A stretch of 40,297 nucleotides of DNA from Candidatus Omnitrophota bacterium (GTDB lineage Bacteria; Ratteibacteria; UBA8468; B48-G9; JAFGKM01), in contig JAFGKM010000030.1 in assembly GCA_016928555.1 (NCBI GenBank), forward strand, positions 1 through 40,297. The letters run 5' to 3'. The notes under the pieces are model-generated. The model saw only the letters and a program-made list of their open reading frames with translations, ran no database searches and was not told where the DNA came from. How positions within the stretch are numbered: position 1 is the first letter of the stretch; the number at the start of each line of letters is the position of its first letter. The position numbers and the translations under genes were made by a program. Of this stretch, positions 6,284 to 15,063 are shown piece by piece.

Positions 6284-9220
6284 ATGAAAATATTGTTGAC
6301 CAATTATAGATTAACAATGCTTGGTGGGAGCGAATTATTTACTTGGGATATTGCAAGAGAACTTGCAAAGAACAATGAAGTTTTTATATATTCGCCGTTT
6401 TGTGGTGATGTTGCTCAAAAAATGCAAAAAAGCGGTTTAATTGTTATAGATAATCTTGGAAAAATAAAAAGCGAAAAACCAGATATCATTCATGCTCATC
6501 ATAATATTCCTGCATTACAGGCAAGACATTTTTTCCCGGAAGTCCCCATGATTTTTTTATCCCATGGAATTATTCCCTTCTTAGAAACTCCTCCATCCAT
6601 AGATATCAATATACAGATGTATTTAGCGGTGAGCGAAGAAGTCAAGTTGAATCTAATCAGCAAAAATATCCCGGCAGAAAAAATTAGGATTTTCAGAAAT
6701 TTTGCAGATACTGAAAAATTCAGGCCAATAACTCCAATTAATGAAAAACTGAAGAAAGTACTTATTATCGCAAGTCATGTTGATGGAAAAACATTAAATC
6801 TTATTAAAAAAACCTGTAGGAAATTAAATTTAAAGCTCGATGTAATTGGAAAAACGGCAAAATGCGTATGGGATGTTGAAAAATATATAAATAACGCCGA
6901 TTTAGTTGTAGCGTTAGGTAGAAGCGCTATAGAAGCAATGAGTTGCGGAAGAGTTGTTATGGTTTATGGAAACTCTGCTGGAGTTATTGGAGGGGATGGT
7001 ATAATTACGGAAGACAATGTAGAGGAACTTGAAAAAAATAATTTTTCTGGCCGAAGATATAATTTGGTTTATACGCTAGAAAATTTTATTAATGAATTTC
7101 TAAAATACAAACCCGAAATAGGATTCAATAACCGCAAGATTGTTTTAACATATTTTAACTTAAAGGATAGGATTGACGAATTGTTGAAAATCTATCGGCA
7201 TTGTTGTTATTCAACACCATCCTGCGGTTTATTCATACCTGAAAAAGAAATTGCCTATTTAATTAAAGAAACAAAAACTGTGGAAATCATGCAGCAGTGT
7301 GTTATGCAAAAAGAACATGAATTGCAGAAAATTCTTGCTTCCAAGTCATGGAAAATCACTGCTCCTTTTAGGTGGACAAAAAAAACGATAGCTGAAGTTA
7401 ATCGGAAATTTAAAAGAACGTTTTCTTTTGTTGATGGCATTATCAATATAATAGACCCGGGCAAAATTAAAAAGACATTTATTACAATCAAACAACAGGG
7501 ATTACGGCCGCTCGCAAAAAAAATTTCGGTAGAAGTACAATCTTTCAATACTTACAAAGCATGGATTGAACAAAATGGAAACAAGGCTATAAGCTATCAA
7601 AAGAACACAAAGTTTGCGTATGCTCCCAGAATAAGCATTATCATCACGGTTTTCAACCCTCCGTTAAGGATATTGAAAAGTACTCTAAACTCTGTTCTGA
7701 ACCAGACTTATGCAAACTGGGAATTATGCATCGCAGACGCAAGAAGCAATAACAACGTAAAGAAAATACTTGAGGAATATGCCAAAAAAGATGCCAGGAT
7801 TAAGGTTGTCTTTCTTGAAGAAAACAAGGGTATAGCGGGCAACTTGAACGAAGCACTGAAAATTGCATCAGGCGAATTTATAGGATTTGTTGACCATGAT
7901 GACGAACTTCATCTTTCAGCTGCTTATGAAATCATACAACTGCTGAATACAAACAATGATATTGATTTTATATACACAGATGAGGATAAACTTTCCATCA
8001 TGGGAAAAAGATTTTCACCCCATTTTAAGCCGGACTGGTCCCCTGATATGCTCAGAAGTTTTAATTATATAGGCCATTTTGCAGTGATAAGAAAGAATGT
8101 TATTGACAAAATTGGCGGGTTCAAAATAGAATTAGAATACAAGGGCTCTCAGGATTATGACCTTCTTTTAAGACTCAGCGAACAAACACAAAAGATAGAG
8201 CATATACCTAAAGTGCTTTATCATTACAGAGCTCGTAAATGTCAGAATGCTGATAAAACAAAAAGAGTTGTACCTGAAAATGCTCAAAAAGTGCTGAGCG
8301 AGCATATCCATAGACTCGGGTTAAAAGGAAAAGTTGATTTTACAGACTTTTCCGGTCATTACCGGATTAGATATGCTATTGATAATAATCCTGCTGTCTC
8401 TATTATAATTCCAAATAAAGATAATCTCGACAAATTTCGAAAATGCATCTCTTCAGTTCTAAATAAAAGTACTTATAAAAACTATGAAATTTTTATTGTT
8501 GACAATCAAAGTGCTGGCAAAGAAATCTTTGAATACTATGAAGAATTAAGAAAGACTCATAAAATCAGAATTCTTAATCATAATAAACCGTTTAATTTTT
8601 CCGCTGTTAATAATTATGCTGTGCCTCTTGTAGGTTCAGAGTACCTTATTTTCTTGAATAATGATACGGAAGTAATAACACCATCATGGATAGAATCAAT
8701 GCTGGAATTTGCCCAGAGAAGTGACGTAGGAGCCGTTGGGGCAAAACTTTATTATCCTAACGATACAATACAACATGCCGGCGTTATAATATGGAATAAT
8801 GGAATGATTAATCACGCCTTTAGAAATTTTCATAAAAACCAGCCGGGGTATATGGCAAGAACTGCAATTATTCAGAATTACAGTGCTGTCACGGCGGCTT
8901 GCATGATGACGAAGAAAAGCATATTCAACGAAGTAGGCGGATTCAATGAGAATTTTGCCGTTTATTACAATGATATTGATTTCTGCCTCAGAATAAGAGA
9001 AAAAGGTTATCTTATCATATGGACGCCTTATGCCGAGTTATATCATCATGAAAGTCATACCATTGGTCGTAACATGACAGAAGAAAAAGGAAAAACACTT
9101 GAAAGAGAATGTTTATTATGCAGAAAAAAATGGGGAAGCATTTTCAAAAAAGGTGATCCTTATTATAATCCAAACCTTTCGCTTACGAAAGAAGATTTTT
9201 CACTCCGGAGCATCCGATGA
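6284..9220 (+). CDS. Three-domain glycosyltransferase (GT4-like plus two GT2 domains)
   Basis: The 978-residue protein fuses three transferase modules. Residues 1-300 resemble a GT4/GT-B fold (MKILLTNYRLTMLGGSE at the start, and a nucleotide-sugar region with ALGRSAIEAMSCGR). A linker at about 330-440 contains a helical stretch and SWKITAPFRW, a motif common in rhamnan-type transferases. The first GT2 domain starts near 448 (ISIIITVFN) with an FVDHDDE catalytic-site motif near 535. The second starts near 702 (VSIIIPNKD) with FLNNDTEV near 790 and a YYNDIDFCLR segment near 900. Such multi-domain enzymes usually build a repeating unit with more than one linkage. It is strongly AT-rich and overlaps the next gene by four bases (ATGA), so translation is probably coupled. 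Confidence 0.88.
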   Translation: MKILLTNYRLTMLGGSELFTWDIARELAKNNEVFIYSPFCGDVAQKMQKSGLIVIDNLGKIKSEKPDIIHAHHNIPALQARHFFPEVPMIFLSHGIIPFLETPPSIDINIQMYLAVSEEVKLNLISKNIPAEKIRIFRNFADTEKFRPITPINEKLKKVLIIASHVDGKTLNLIKKTCRKLNLKLDVIGKTAKCVWDVEKYINNADLVVALGRSAIEAMSCGRVVMVYGNSAGVIGGDGIITEDNVEELEKNNFSGRRYNLVYTLENFINEFLKYKPEIGFNNRKIVLTYFNLKDRIDELLKIYRHCCYSTPSCGLFIPEKEIAYLIKETKTVEIMQQCVMQKEHELQKILASKSWKITAPFRWTKKTIAEVNRKFKRTFSFVDGIINIIDPGKIKKTFITIKQQGLRPLAKKISVEVQSFNTYKAWIEQNGNKAISYQKNTKFAYAPRISIIITVFNPPLRILKSTLNSVLNQTYANWELCIADARSNNNVKKILEEYAKKDARIKVVFLEENKGIAGNLNEALKIASGEFIGFVDHDDELHLSAAYEIIQLLNTNNDIDFIYTDEDKLSIMGKRFSPHFKPDWSPDMLRSFNYIGHFAVIRKNVIDKIGGFKIELEYKGSQDYDLLLRLSEQTQKIEHIPKVLYHYRARKCQNADKTKRVVPENAQKVLSEHIHRLGLKGKVDFTDFSGHYRIRYAIDNNPAVSIIIPNKDNLDKFRKCISSVLNKSTYKNYEIFIVDNQSAGKEIFEYYEELRKTHKIRILNHNKPFNFSAVNNYAVPLVGSEYLIFLNNDTEVITPSWIESMLEFAQRSDVGAVGAKLYYPNDTIQHAGVIIWNNGMINHAFRNFHKNQPGYMARTAIIQNYSAVTAACMMTKKSIFNEVGGFNENFAVYYNDIDFCLRIREKGYLIIWTPYAELYHHESHTIGRNMTEEKGKTLERECLLCRKKWGSIFKKGDPYYNPNLSLTKEDFSLRSIR

Positions 9221-10176
9221 GAACAGCCGTTTTGTTCCTTGTTTTTAACCGTATGGATACCACCCGTAAGGTTTTAGAAACCATCCGAAATGCCCATCCG
9301 CCACGATTATATATCGCCTCTGACGGCCCGAGGAAAAATATGCAGGGCGATGAGGAAAAAGTTAAAGCGGTGCGCGAATATGTGATGGGCAATATTGACT
9401 GGGATTGCAAAGTGAAAACGCTTTTCAGGGGAAAAAATCTGGGATGCAGAAAAGCAGTAAGTGAAGCGGTAACATGGTTCTTTGAAAATGAGGAACAGGG
9501 TATAATCCTTGAAGATGACTGTCTGCCCAGTCAGAGTTTTTTTTGGTTTTCCGAGGAACTGCTTGAAAAGTATAAGGATAACCCCAGAGTAATGCATATC
9601 TCCGGCAATAATTTACAGCATGGGATTTCCCGTACACCGGACAGTTATTATTTTTCCTGTTATACGCACATATGGGGCTGGGCATCATGGCGCAGAGCGT
9701 GGAAGTGCTACGACATAGATATGAACTTATGGAATAAGGAGAAGATATCCCTTGCAGTGAGAGAGATAGGGGGAGGTTGGAAGCCTTTTGAGGAATACTG
9801 GATTAGACGCTTTGAAGAAGTGTTTTCAAAAAAAATAGACACGTGGGATTATGTATGGCTATTCAGCTGCTGGATGCATGGAGGATTGGCTGTTATACCG
9901 GAGGTAAATATTGTTGAAAATATAGGATTCGGTCCTGATGCTACTCATACCAAAACGCAGTATAATAACTTTATTCCCGAACGTTCGGAAATACAATTCC
10001 CCTTAAGACACCCAAAACAGATTGTCAGGTGTCTTGCGGCTGATAGATATACTGACAGAAAACATTACTGTATCAGACCGCATATACCCAATTTTCTGAG
10101 ACGGTTTTTAAGAGTCCCTTATAAAGCAATAAAAATCATGAGAGCAGGATTCATGCGGTTGAAGAACAGAAAATAA
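9217..10176 (+). CDS. GT-A-fold glycosyltransferase-like protein
   Basis: The 319-residue protein starts with an exposed strand pattern (TAVLFLVFNRMDTT) and carries GIILEDDCLPS near residues 92-102, in which the E-D-D triad is the likely nucleotide-sugar/metal site of a GT-A fold. WGWASWRRAWKCYD near 148-161 is typical of a family often annotated as nucleotide-diphospho-sugar or hemolysin-type glycosyltransferases. No membrane segment is visible, so it is probably cytosolic or membrane-associated. Its ATG overlaps the stop of the three-domain transferase (ATGA). The donor and acceptor sugars cannot be inferred. Confidence 0.8.
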   Translation: MRTAVLFLVFNRMDTTRKVLETIRNAHPPRLYIASDGPRKNMQGDEEKVKAVREYVMGNIDWDCKVKTLFRGKNLGCRKAVSEAVTWFFENEEQGIILEDDCLPSQSFFWFSEELLEKYKDNPRVMHISGNNLQHGISRTPDSYYFSCYTHIWGWASWRRAWKCYDIDMNLWNKEKISLAVREIGGGWKPFEEYWIRRFEEVFSKKIDTWDYVWLFSCWMHGGLAVIPEVNIVENIGFGPDATHTKTQYNNFIPERSEIQFPLRHPKQIVRCLAADRYTDRKHYCIRPHIPNFLRRFLRVPYKAIKIMRAGFMRLKNRK

Positions 10177-10182
10177 TAAAAA

Positions 10183-11271
10183 ATGAAAATACTGTTTGAT
10201 AATCAGATATTTTTTTCCCAGAGATACGGCGGAATATCCCGTTATTTCACAGAACTGATAAAACACCTGAATCAGTATGACGATGTTGAAGCAGTTCTTC
10301 CTATGACGCTTTCAGAAAATATTCACCTTCCTCGCAGACTCAAATTACCGCTCGACGCTCTGTGCACTATGGATTTCAGGGGCAAATACAGGATGCTGAG
10401 ATATATTAACAAACGGCTGTCCGTCAACGTATTGAAAAAAAGAAAATACGATATATTTCACCCAACGTACTACGACCCGTATTATTTATCGCTTGATATC
10501 CAAAAACCGGTTGTAATAACAGTATTTGACATGATACACGAACTGTTCCCGTCATATTTCCCCCCTTATGACGAAACGCGCGATATGAAAAAAACGGCTG
10601 TCGGAAAAGCCGACAGAATAATAGCTATTTCGCAATCAACTAAGAAGGATTTATGCCTGCAATTAAATGTCGCCCCTGAGAAAGTTACGGTAATTTATCT
10701 CGCCAGTTCTTTATCAAACGTTCCATTAAAAAAAACTGCCGTTCCCGAAAAATATCTGCTTTTTGTCGGGACAAGATACGGTTATAAAAATTTTGAATTT
10801 TTTATTACTGCAATTGCACCTCTGTTGAAAGACAAAAAAGTATTTATTTTTTGCGCGGGAGGAGGGGCATTCAATGAATCAGAACAAAAACTTTTTGCGG
10901 AGACCGGCCTTCAGGATTATATCTTCTACAAAGAGGTAAGTGACGAGGAATTAAAATATTGCTATAAAAACGCAATTGCCTTTGTTTTGCCGTCTCTTTA
11001 TGAGGGTTTCGGTTTACCTGTCGTGGAAGCTTTTTCATGCGGCTGTCCGGTACTATTGAGTGACTGCTCCAGTTTACCGGAGGTTGCCGGAGACGCAGGC
11101 CTTTACTTTAACCCGCTCAGCAAAGAATCGATATTCAGTGCCGTATCCATCGTTTTGGATACACATTTTGACAGGCAAAAATATATAGAGAAAGGCTATT
11201 CGCTTTCGAAAAACTTTACATGGGAAAAAACAACCGAAAAAACACTTTCTTTATACAGGGAATTGCTATAA
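10183..11271 (+). CDS. GT4 family glycosyltransferase
   Basis: The 362-residue protein is a standard-length GT-B enzyme. The N-terminal domain contains the acceptor-side loop QRYGGISRYFTEL (about 13-25). The C-terminal domain has VGTRYGYKNFE near 196-206 and the EX7E-type donor-binding motif PSLYEGFGLPVVEAF near 267-281, followed by SLPEVAGDAGLYF. These are hallmarks of retaining GT4 enzymes, including many mannosyltransferases in O-antigen clusters; the actual sugar is unknown. It follows the preceding gene by six bases, which places it in the same operon. Confidence 0.9.
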   Translation: MKILFDNQIFFSQRYGGISRYFTELIKHLNQYDDVEAVLPMTLSENIHLPRRLKLPLDALCTMDFRGKYRMLRYINKRLSVNVLKKRKYDIFHPTYYDPYYLSLDIQKPVVITVFDMIHELFPSYFPPYDETRDMKKTAVGKADRIIAISQSTKKDLCLQLNVAPEKVTVIYLASSLSNVPLKKTAVPEKYLLFVGTRYGYKNFEFFITAIAPLLKDKKVFIFCAGGGAFNESEQKLFAETGLQDYIFYKEVSDEELKYCYKNAIAFVLPSLYEGFGLPVVEAFSCGCPVLLSDCSSLPEVAGDAGLYFNPLSKESIFSAVSIVLDTHFDRQKYIEKGYSLSKNFTWEKTTEKTLSLYRELL

Positions 11272-11330
11272 AAATAGCGGCAGATGTGTGTTTTGTCCAA
11301 TGAAGAATTTGGTAGTAAAAGGCTTTCAAC

Positions 11331-11879
11331 ATGAAGCAATTTAAATCAATCGTTGTTTTTCACCAATTTATTATCCCGGTTAAAGAAACAATAGATATTG
11401 TTAAAGATGTTGCGGACAGATTCCCTGAACACAGGATATATTTTTGCGGCAACCGGAAACATCTTAAACAGAGCGACATAGATACCTTGAAAACTATTGT
11501 GCCCGCACAAAATTTCTTTTTATATCACGGCACAGGAAAATTATCTGAAATAAAGTATTTTTTCATGCTTAAAAAACAGAAATTTGATACCGGTATTATA
11601 CCTGTCCTGCCTTGTCATGCTTTCCCCGTCAGTTACAGAAAAGTCTTGTTTATTGCGCTTTCCAGCACAAAACAAATTCTGGCATATCACGTTGATAAAA
11701 GACATTTTAGCGTAATAAAAAGAAGCATTTTTTATAAATTATTATGGTACGATTTTTTTGCATTATGCCTGTTTGTGACTTTATTTCCTGCATCTGTAAT
11801 TCTTGCCGCGATGCTGGTATATAGCGACTTTCTGTCAAAGAAAAGGGGCAAGAAGCCGGATATCAATTTAAAATCATGA
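11331..11879 (+). CDS. Hypothetical membrane-anchored protein, copy 1 of a duplicated module
   Basis: I do not recognise the family. The 182-residue protein has a soluble N-terminal part beginning with a hydrophobic strand (SIVVFHQFIIPVKET) and YFCGNRKHL near 37-45. A strongly hydrophobic segment at about 135-165 is followed by a basic tail (KKRGKKPD), suggesting a C-terminal membrane anchor. The protein at 15989 is a clear paralogue in sequence, length and position. In both places it precedes the same kind of putative transferase, here with a four-base ATGA overlap, so the two products probably act together, perhaps as a transferase and its membrane partner. Confidence 0.7.
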   Translation: MKQFKSIVVFHQFIIPVKETIDIVKDVADRFPEHRIYFCGNRKHLKQSDIDTLKTIVPAQNFFLYHGTGKLSEIKYFFMLKKQKFDTGIIPVLPCHAFPVSYRKVLFIALSSTKQILAYHVDKRHFSVIKRSIFYKLLWYDFFALCLFVTLFPASVILAAMLVYSDFLSKKRGKKPDINLKS

Positions 11880-12790
11880 TTACCATATTTGCGACTCCGA
11901 AAAAATTTGAGGGGCATATCAAGGTAATACAGACCAATGCGATAACCAGCTGGACCCTGCTGGAACCGAAATGCGAGGTTATACTGTTCGGAAAGGAACC
12001 GGGAACTGCGGAGATTGCCGAAAAACTGAATATCAGGCATATCCAGGATGTGAAAACAAATGAATTCGGAACACCTCTGGTCAACCATCTTTTTGCATAC
12101 GCTGAAAAGGTTGCTTCATTTCCGGTATTAACCTATGTGAACTCCGATATCATTCTTTGCAATGATTTTCCTGCGGCCGTCGGCAGGATAAAAATGAGAA
12201 AATTCCTGCTTGTTTCAAGAAGACGCAATATAGATATGGAGAGCCCGATAAACTTCAACGAAAAAAACTGGACTGACAGGCTCCTATCGCAAATTAAGTT
12301 ATCCGGAACCATGGATTCCCCCGTAGCTATAGACATATTTGTTTTTACCAGAGGAATCTGGGAAAATCTGCCTCCTTTTGCAGTCGGACGCGCAGGCTAC
12401 GACCCCAGGCTTTTATATCTTGCTTATACAATGAATATTCCCCTTGTCAATATCACACCCGCCGTAAAAGTCATCCACCAAAAACACCTTTATTCCCATC
12501 ATCCGGATGGTAAAAATGGAATTTATTATGGCGAGGAAGCGAGAAGAAACAACGAGTTTATTAAAGATAGCCTCTCCCTTTTTTCCATTGCCAATTCCTC
12601 TTTTATTTTGACGAAATTCGGGTGCCTGCTTCCCGTTTTTACCCTGGGACATCTGCAGTCGGCGTTGAGAACCGCGCCTTACCGGATAAGAAGTGGAAAA
12701 ACATCGCCTCTTTTAAAACTGCTTAACAATGCAAGGAATTACAGCTGGATTTTAAAAAAGATAGAAGAGTTGGAAATTAAAAACTATTGA
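11876..12790 (+). CDS. Putative glycosyltransferase, copy 1 of a duplicated module
   Basis: The 304-residue protein begins ITIFATPKKFEGH and has a central VNSDIIL motif near 87-93 that could serve as a GT-A DxD-like metal site. PPFAVGRAGYDPRLLY near 164-179 and an H-x-H-x-Y-S-H-H segment near 198-208 follow. Proteins of this kind are found in surface-polysaccharide loci, but I know no characterised member, so transferase activity is inferred from motif style and context. It is closely similar to the protein at 16539, with long identical stretches near the N-terminus. The start overlaps the preceding stop (ATGA). Confidence 0.65.
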   Translation: MITIFATPKKFEGHIKVIQTNAITSWTLLEPKCEVILFGKEPGTAEIAEKLNIRHIQDVKTNEFGTPLVNHLFAYAEKVASFPVLTYVNSDIILCNDFPAAVGRIKMRKFLLVSRRRNIDMESPINFNEKNWTDRLLSQIKLSGTMDSPVAIDIFVFTRGIWENLPPFAVGRAGYDPRLLYLAYTMNIPLVNITPAVKVIHQKHLYSHHPDGKNGIYYGEEARRNNEFIKDSLSLFSIANSSFILTKFGCLLPVFTLGHLQSALRTAPYRIRSGKTSPLLKLLNNARNYSWILKKIEELEIKNY

Positions 12791-12855
12791 TAAAGTCCCA
12801 AAAATAAATCATACAGACTCATTGAAAAGCATTGATGGAATGGATTGATGGATTT

Positions 12856-12884
12856 TTGAATGAAGAGCGAATTGATGGTAAAAT
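12856..12884 (+). promoter_or_regulatory. Candidate promoter of gmd
   Basis: TTGAAT (12856-12861), a 17-base spacer and TAAAAT (12879-12884) lie in the 103-bp gap before gmd. The gmd ATG begins nine bases after the -10, so the transcript would have almost no leader, and no Shine-Dalgarno site is present. The same gap also contains three copies of TTGATGG, of unknown meaning. Confidence 0.5.
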
Positions 12885-12893
12885 TCTTTTATA

Positions 12894-14054
12894 ATGAAAA
12901 AGGCGCTTATAACCGGCATTACGGGGCAGGATGGTTCTTACCTGGCTGAATTTCTGCTTTCAAAGGGTTATGAGGTACACGGAATAATACGAAGAGCGAG
13001 TTCCTTTAACACCCACAGGATAGACCATATATACGTCGACCCTCACAAAGCAAGGGCAAAATTATTCCTTCATTACGGGGACCTTGCCGATTCCTCGCAG
13101 ATTACAAATCTTGTTTATAACATCAAGCCGGATGAAATCTATCACCTGGGCGCGCAGAGCCACGTGAGAGTGAGTTTTGACATCCCCGAATATACAGGGG
13201 AAATAACCGCTCTGGGCACTGCGAGAATACTGGAAGCGATAAGAACCAGCGGGATTCAGACAAAATTTTATCAGGCTTCGTCATCGGAAATGTACGGAGC
13301 CGCACCTCCGCCGCAGAACGAAAAAACACCGTTCTATCCGCGAAGTCCTTATGCGGCCGCAAAAGTCTACGCTTACTGGATGACTGTAAACTACAGAGAA
13401 GGATACGGCATTTTTGCCTGCAACGGAATACTTTTCAATCACGAAAGCCCCAGGAGGGGAGAGACTTTTGTGACCCGTAAAATAACGCGGGCATTAAGCA
13501 GGATGATTGCCGGACAGCAGAATAAACTGTACCTCGGCAATCTTGATGCAAAAAGAGACTGGGGATTTGCCCCTGAATATGTGGTATGCCAGTGGAAAAT
13601 CCTCCAGCAGGATAAACCGGACGACTATGTTATAGGCACCGGAGAAAATCACACTATCAGAGAGTTCGTTGAACTTTCTTTTAACTACGCCGGTATGGAA
13701 ATAGAATGGCAGGGAAAAGGCATAAAAGAAAAAGGCATTGTTAAATCAATAGACCGCTGCCCAATAAAAACATCTCTGAAACCGGGAGATATTGTCATAG
13801 AAATTGACGCCAGGTATTTCAGACCGACAGAAGTATGTGACCTCCTTGCGGACCCTTCAAAAGCAAAAAAGAAACTCAACTGGCAGGCTCAAATCACCTT
13901 TGACGAACTTATAAAAATCATGGTTGACTACGACATGAAACTTTTGAAACTTGAGCCCCCGGGAAAAGGCATTAAGATTTCACGGCAGAAAATGATTGAC
14001 TATACTAACCACAACTTCAGCTTTTACGAAAACACACAACAGGGAAATCCTTAA
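12894..14054 (+). CDS. gmd: GDP-mannose 4,6-dehydratase
   Basis: The 386-residue protein converts GDP-D-mannose to GDP-4-keto-6-deoxy-D-mannose. It is an extended short-chain dehydrogenase with the NADP site GITGQDG (8-14), the family stretch [13 protein letters not shown] (33-45), SSSEMYG (129-135), the Y153-x3-K157 pair in [12 protein letters not shown], and the substrate-binding [16 protein letters not shown]. The length is slightly above the usual 340-375 residues because of a C-terminal extension. The next gene starts directly after the stop. Its product is the shared intermediate for the two downstream reductases, Rmd and Fcl. Confidence 0.96.
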   Translation: MKKALITGITGQDGSYLAEFLLSKGYEVHGIIRRASSFNTHRIDHIYVDPHKARAKLFLHYGDLADSSQITNLVYNIKPDEIYHLGAQSHVRVSFDIPEYTGEITALGTARILEAIRTSGIQTKFYQASSSEMYGAAPPPQNEKTPFYPRSPYAAAKVYAYWMTVNYREGYGIFACNGILFNHESPRRGETFVTRKITRALSRMIAGQQNKLYLGNLDAKRDWGFAPEYVVCQWKILQQDKPDDYVIGTGENHTIREFVELSFNYAGMEIEWQGKGIKEKGIVKSIDRCPIKTSLKPGDIVIEIDARYFRPTEVCDLLADPSKAKKKLNWQAQITFDELIKIMVDYDMKLLKLEPPGKGIKISRQKMIDYTNHNFSFYENTQQGNP

Positions 14055-15047
14055 ATGTCTTCAGCGGCAAAACGCTATCTTATTACCGGCTTTTCCGGTT
14101 TTGTAAGCGCCCATTTTATAGAACACATCAACGGTCTGAGGAATAATGCGGATGTTTTGGGCGTTGATATTTCCGAACCGGATTTTGAGCCAGGTCGCTA
14201 CAATAACATAAATATTGAGTTTTCCATGCTGGACCTTCTGGATACAGGACGGGTAAAAGAGGCGATTTTGAAATTCCGGCCCGATTTCGTCCTTCATCTG
14301 GCCTCTTTCAGCAGTGTTGCTTTCAGCTGGAAAAATCCTGTTGTGTCTTTCAGAAACAACACCAATATATTCTTGAACCTTCTTGAGGCGCTGAGGGAAA
14401 CAGGGATGAATTGCAGGGTGCTGTCCATAGGTTCGTCAGAAGAATACGGCATAGAAGAAAAGAGCGATATTCCACTCTCTGAATCAGCTCCTCTGCATCC
14501 GGTAAGCCCCTATGCCGCAGCAAGAGTTTCGCAGGAACTGCTTTCCATGATTTACTCGTCCGGATACGGATTGGATATCGTCATGACAAGGTCATTTAAC
14601 CATTTTGGCCCCGGACAGAAAGATATATTCGCCGTTCCGTCGTTTGCAAAGCAATTGACCCGGATAAAGAAACAAAACAGGAAAGAGGGAATTCTCCATG
14701 TTGGCAACCCTGATGTCGTCCGTGATTTCATAGACGTAAGGGACGTGGTAAAAGCATATTACCGGCTTTTGGAGAATGGGCGTAACGGCCAGATATATAA
14801 TGTGTGCGCGGGCAGAAATATCTCCATCAGAGAAATAATAGGACTGATGGCCGACTACCTTGGCGTAAAAGTTGAGTTGAGAACAGAGAACTCGCTGATA
14901 AGGCCGAATGATAATCCCGTGATTGTAGGCAATAATAAAAAAATCAGGGATGAGCTGGGATGGCAGCCGGAAATTCCCATGGAGAAAAGCATCGCGGATA
15001 TCTGCGATTACTGGATGGAAAGAGATGAAAAAGACAATGCCTTATAA
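14055..15047 (+). CDS. rmd: GDP-4-keto-6-deoxy-D-mannose reductase (GDP-D-rhamnose forming)
   Basis: The 330-residue SDR-type protein fits the Rmd group, which reduces the Gmd product to GDP-D-rhamnose. Evidence includes the N-terminal TGFSGFVSAH, GSSEEYG near 126-132, RSFNHFGPGQ, and the C-terminal RPNDNPV followed by KIRDELGWQPEIP, both typical of Rmd. Two deviations are visible: the third glycine of the nucleotide motif is Ser18, and the catalytic Y-x3-K reads Y153-A-A-A-R157, with arginine instead of lysine. I believe related sequences share this arginine but cannot confirm it. The start codon abuts the gmd stop, so expression is coupled. A 4-epimerase role is a less likely alternative. 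Confidence 0.82.
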   Translation: MSSAAKRYLITGFSGFVSAHFIEHINGLRNNADVLGVDISEPDFEPGRYNNINIEFSMLDLLDTGRVKEAILKFRPDFVLHLASFSSVAFSWKNPVVSFRNNTNIFLNLLEALRETGMNCRVLSIGSSEEYGIEEKSDIPLSESAPLHPVSPYAAARVSQELLSMIYSSGYGLDIVMTRSFNHFGPGQKDIFAVPSFAKQLTRIKKQNRKEGILHVGNPDVVRDFIDVRDVVKAYYRLLENGRNGQIYNVCAGRNISIREIIGLMADYLGVKVELRTENSLIRPNDNPVIVGNNKKIRDELGWQPEIPMEKSIADICDYWMERDEKDNAL

Positions 15048-15063
15048 TCAGAAGGTTCCATGC

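Noticed and set aside
12890-12895. Perfect TATAAT overlapping the gmd start codon
   Set aside because: Transcription from it would begin inside the gene, and the spacing to the TTGATG upstream is only 12 bases; the TAAAAT at 12879-12884 is better placed.
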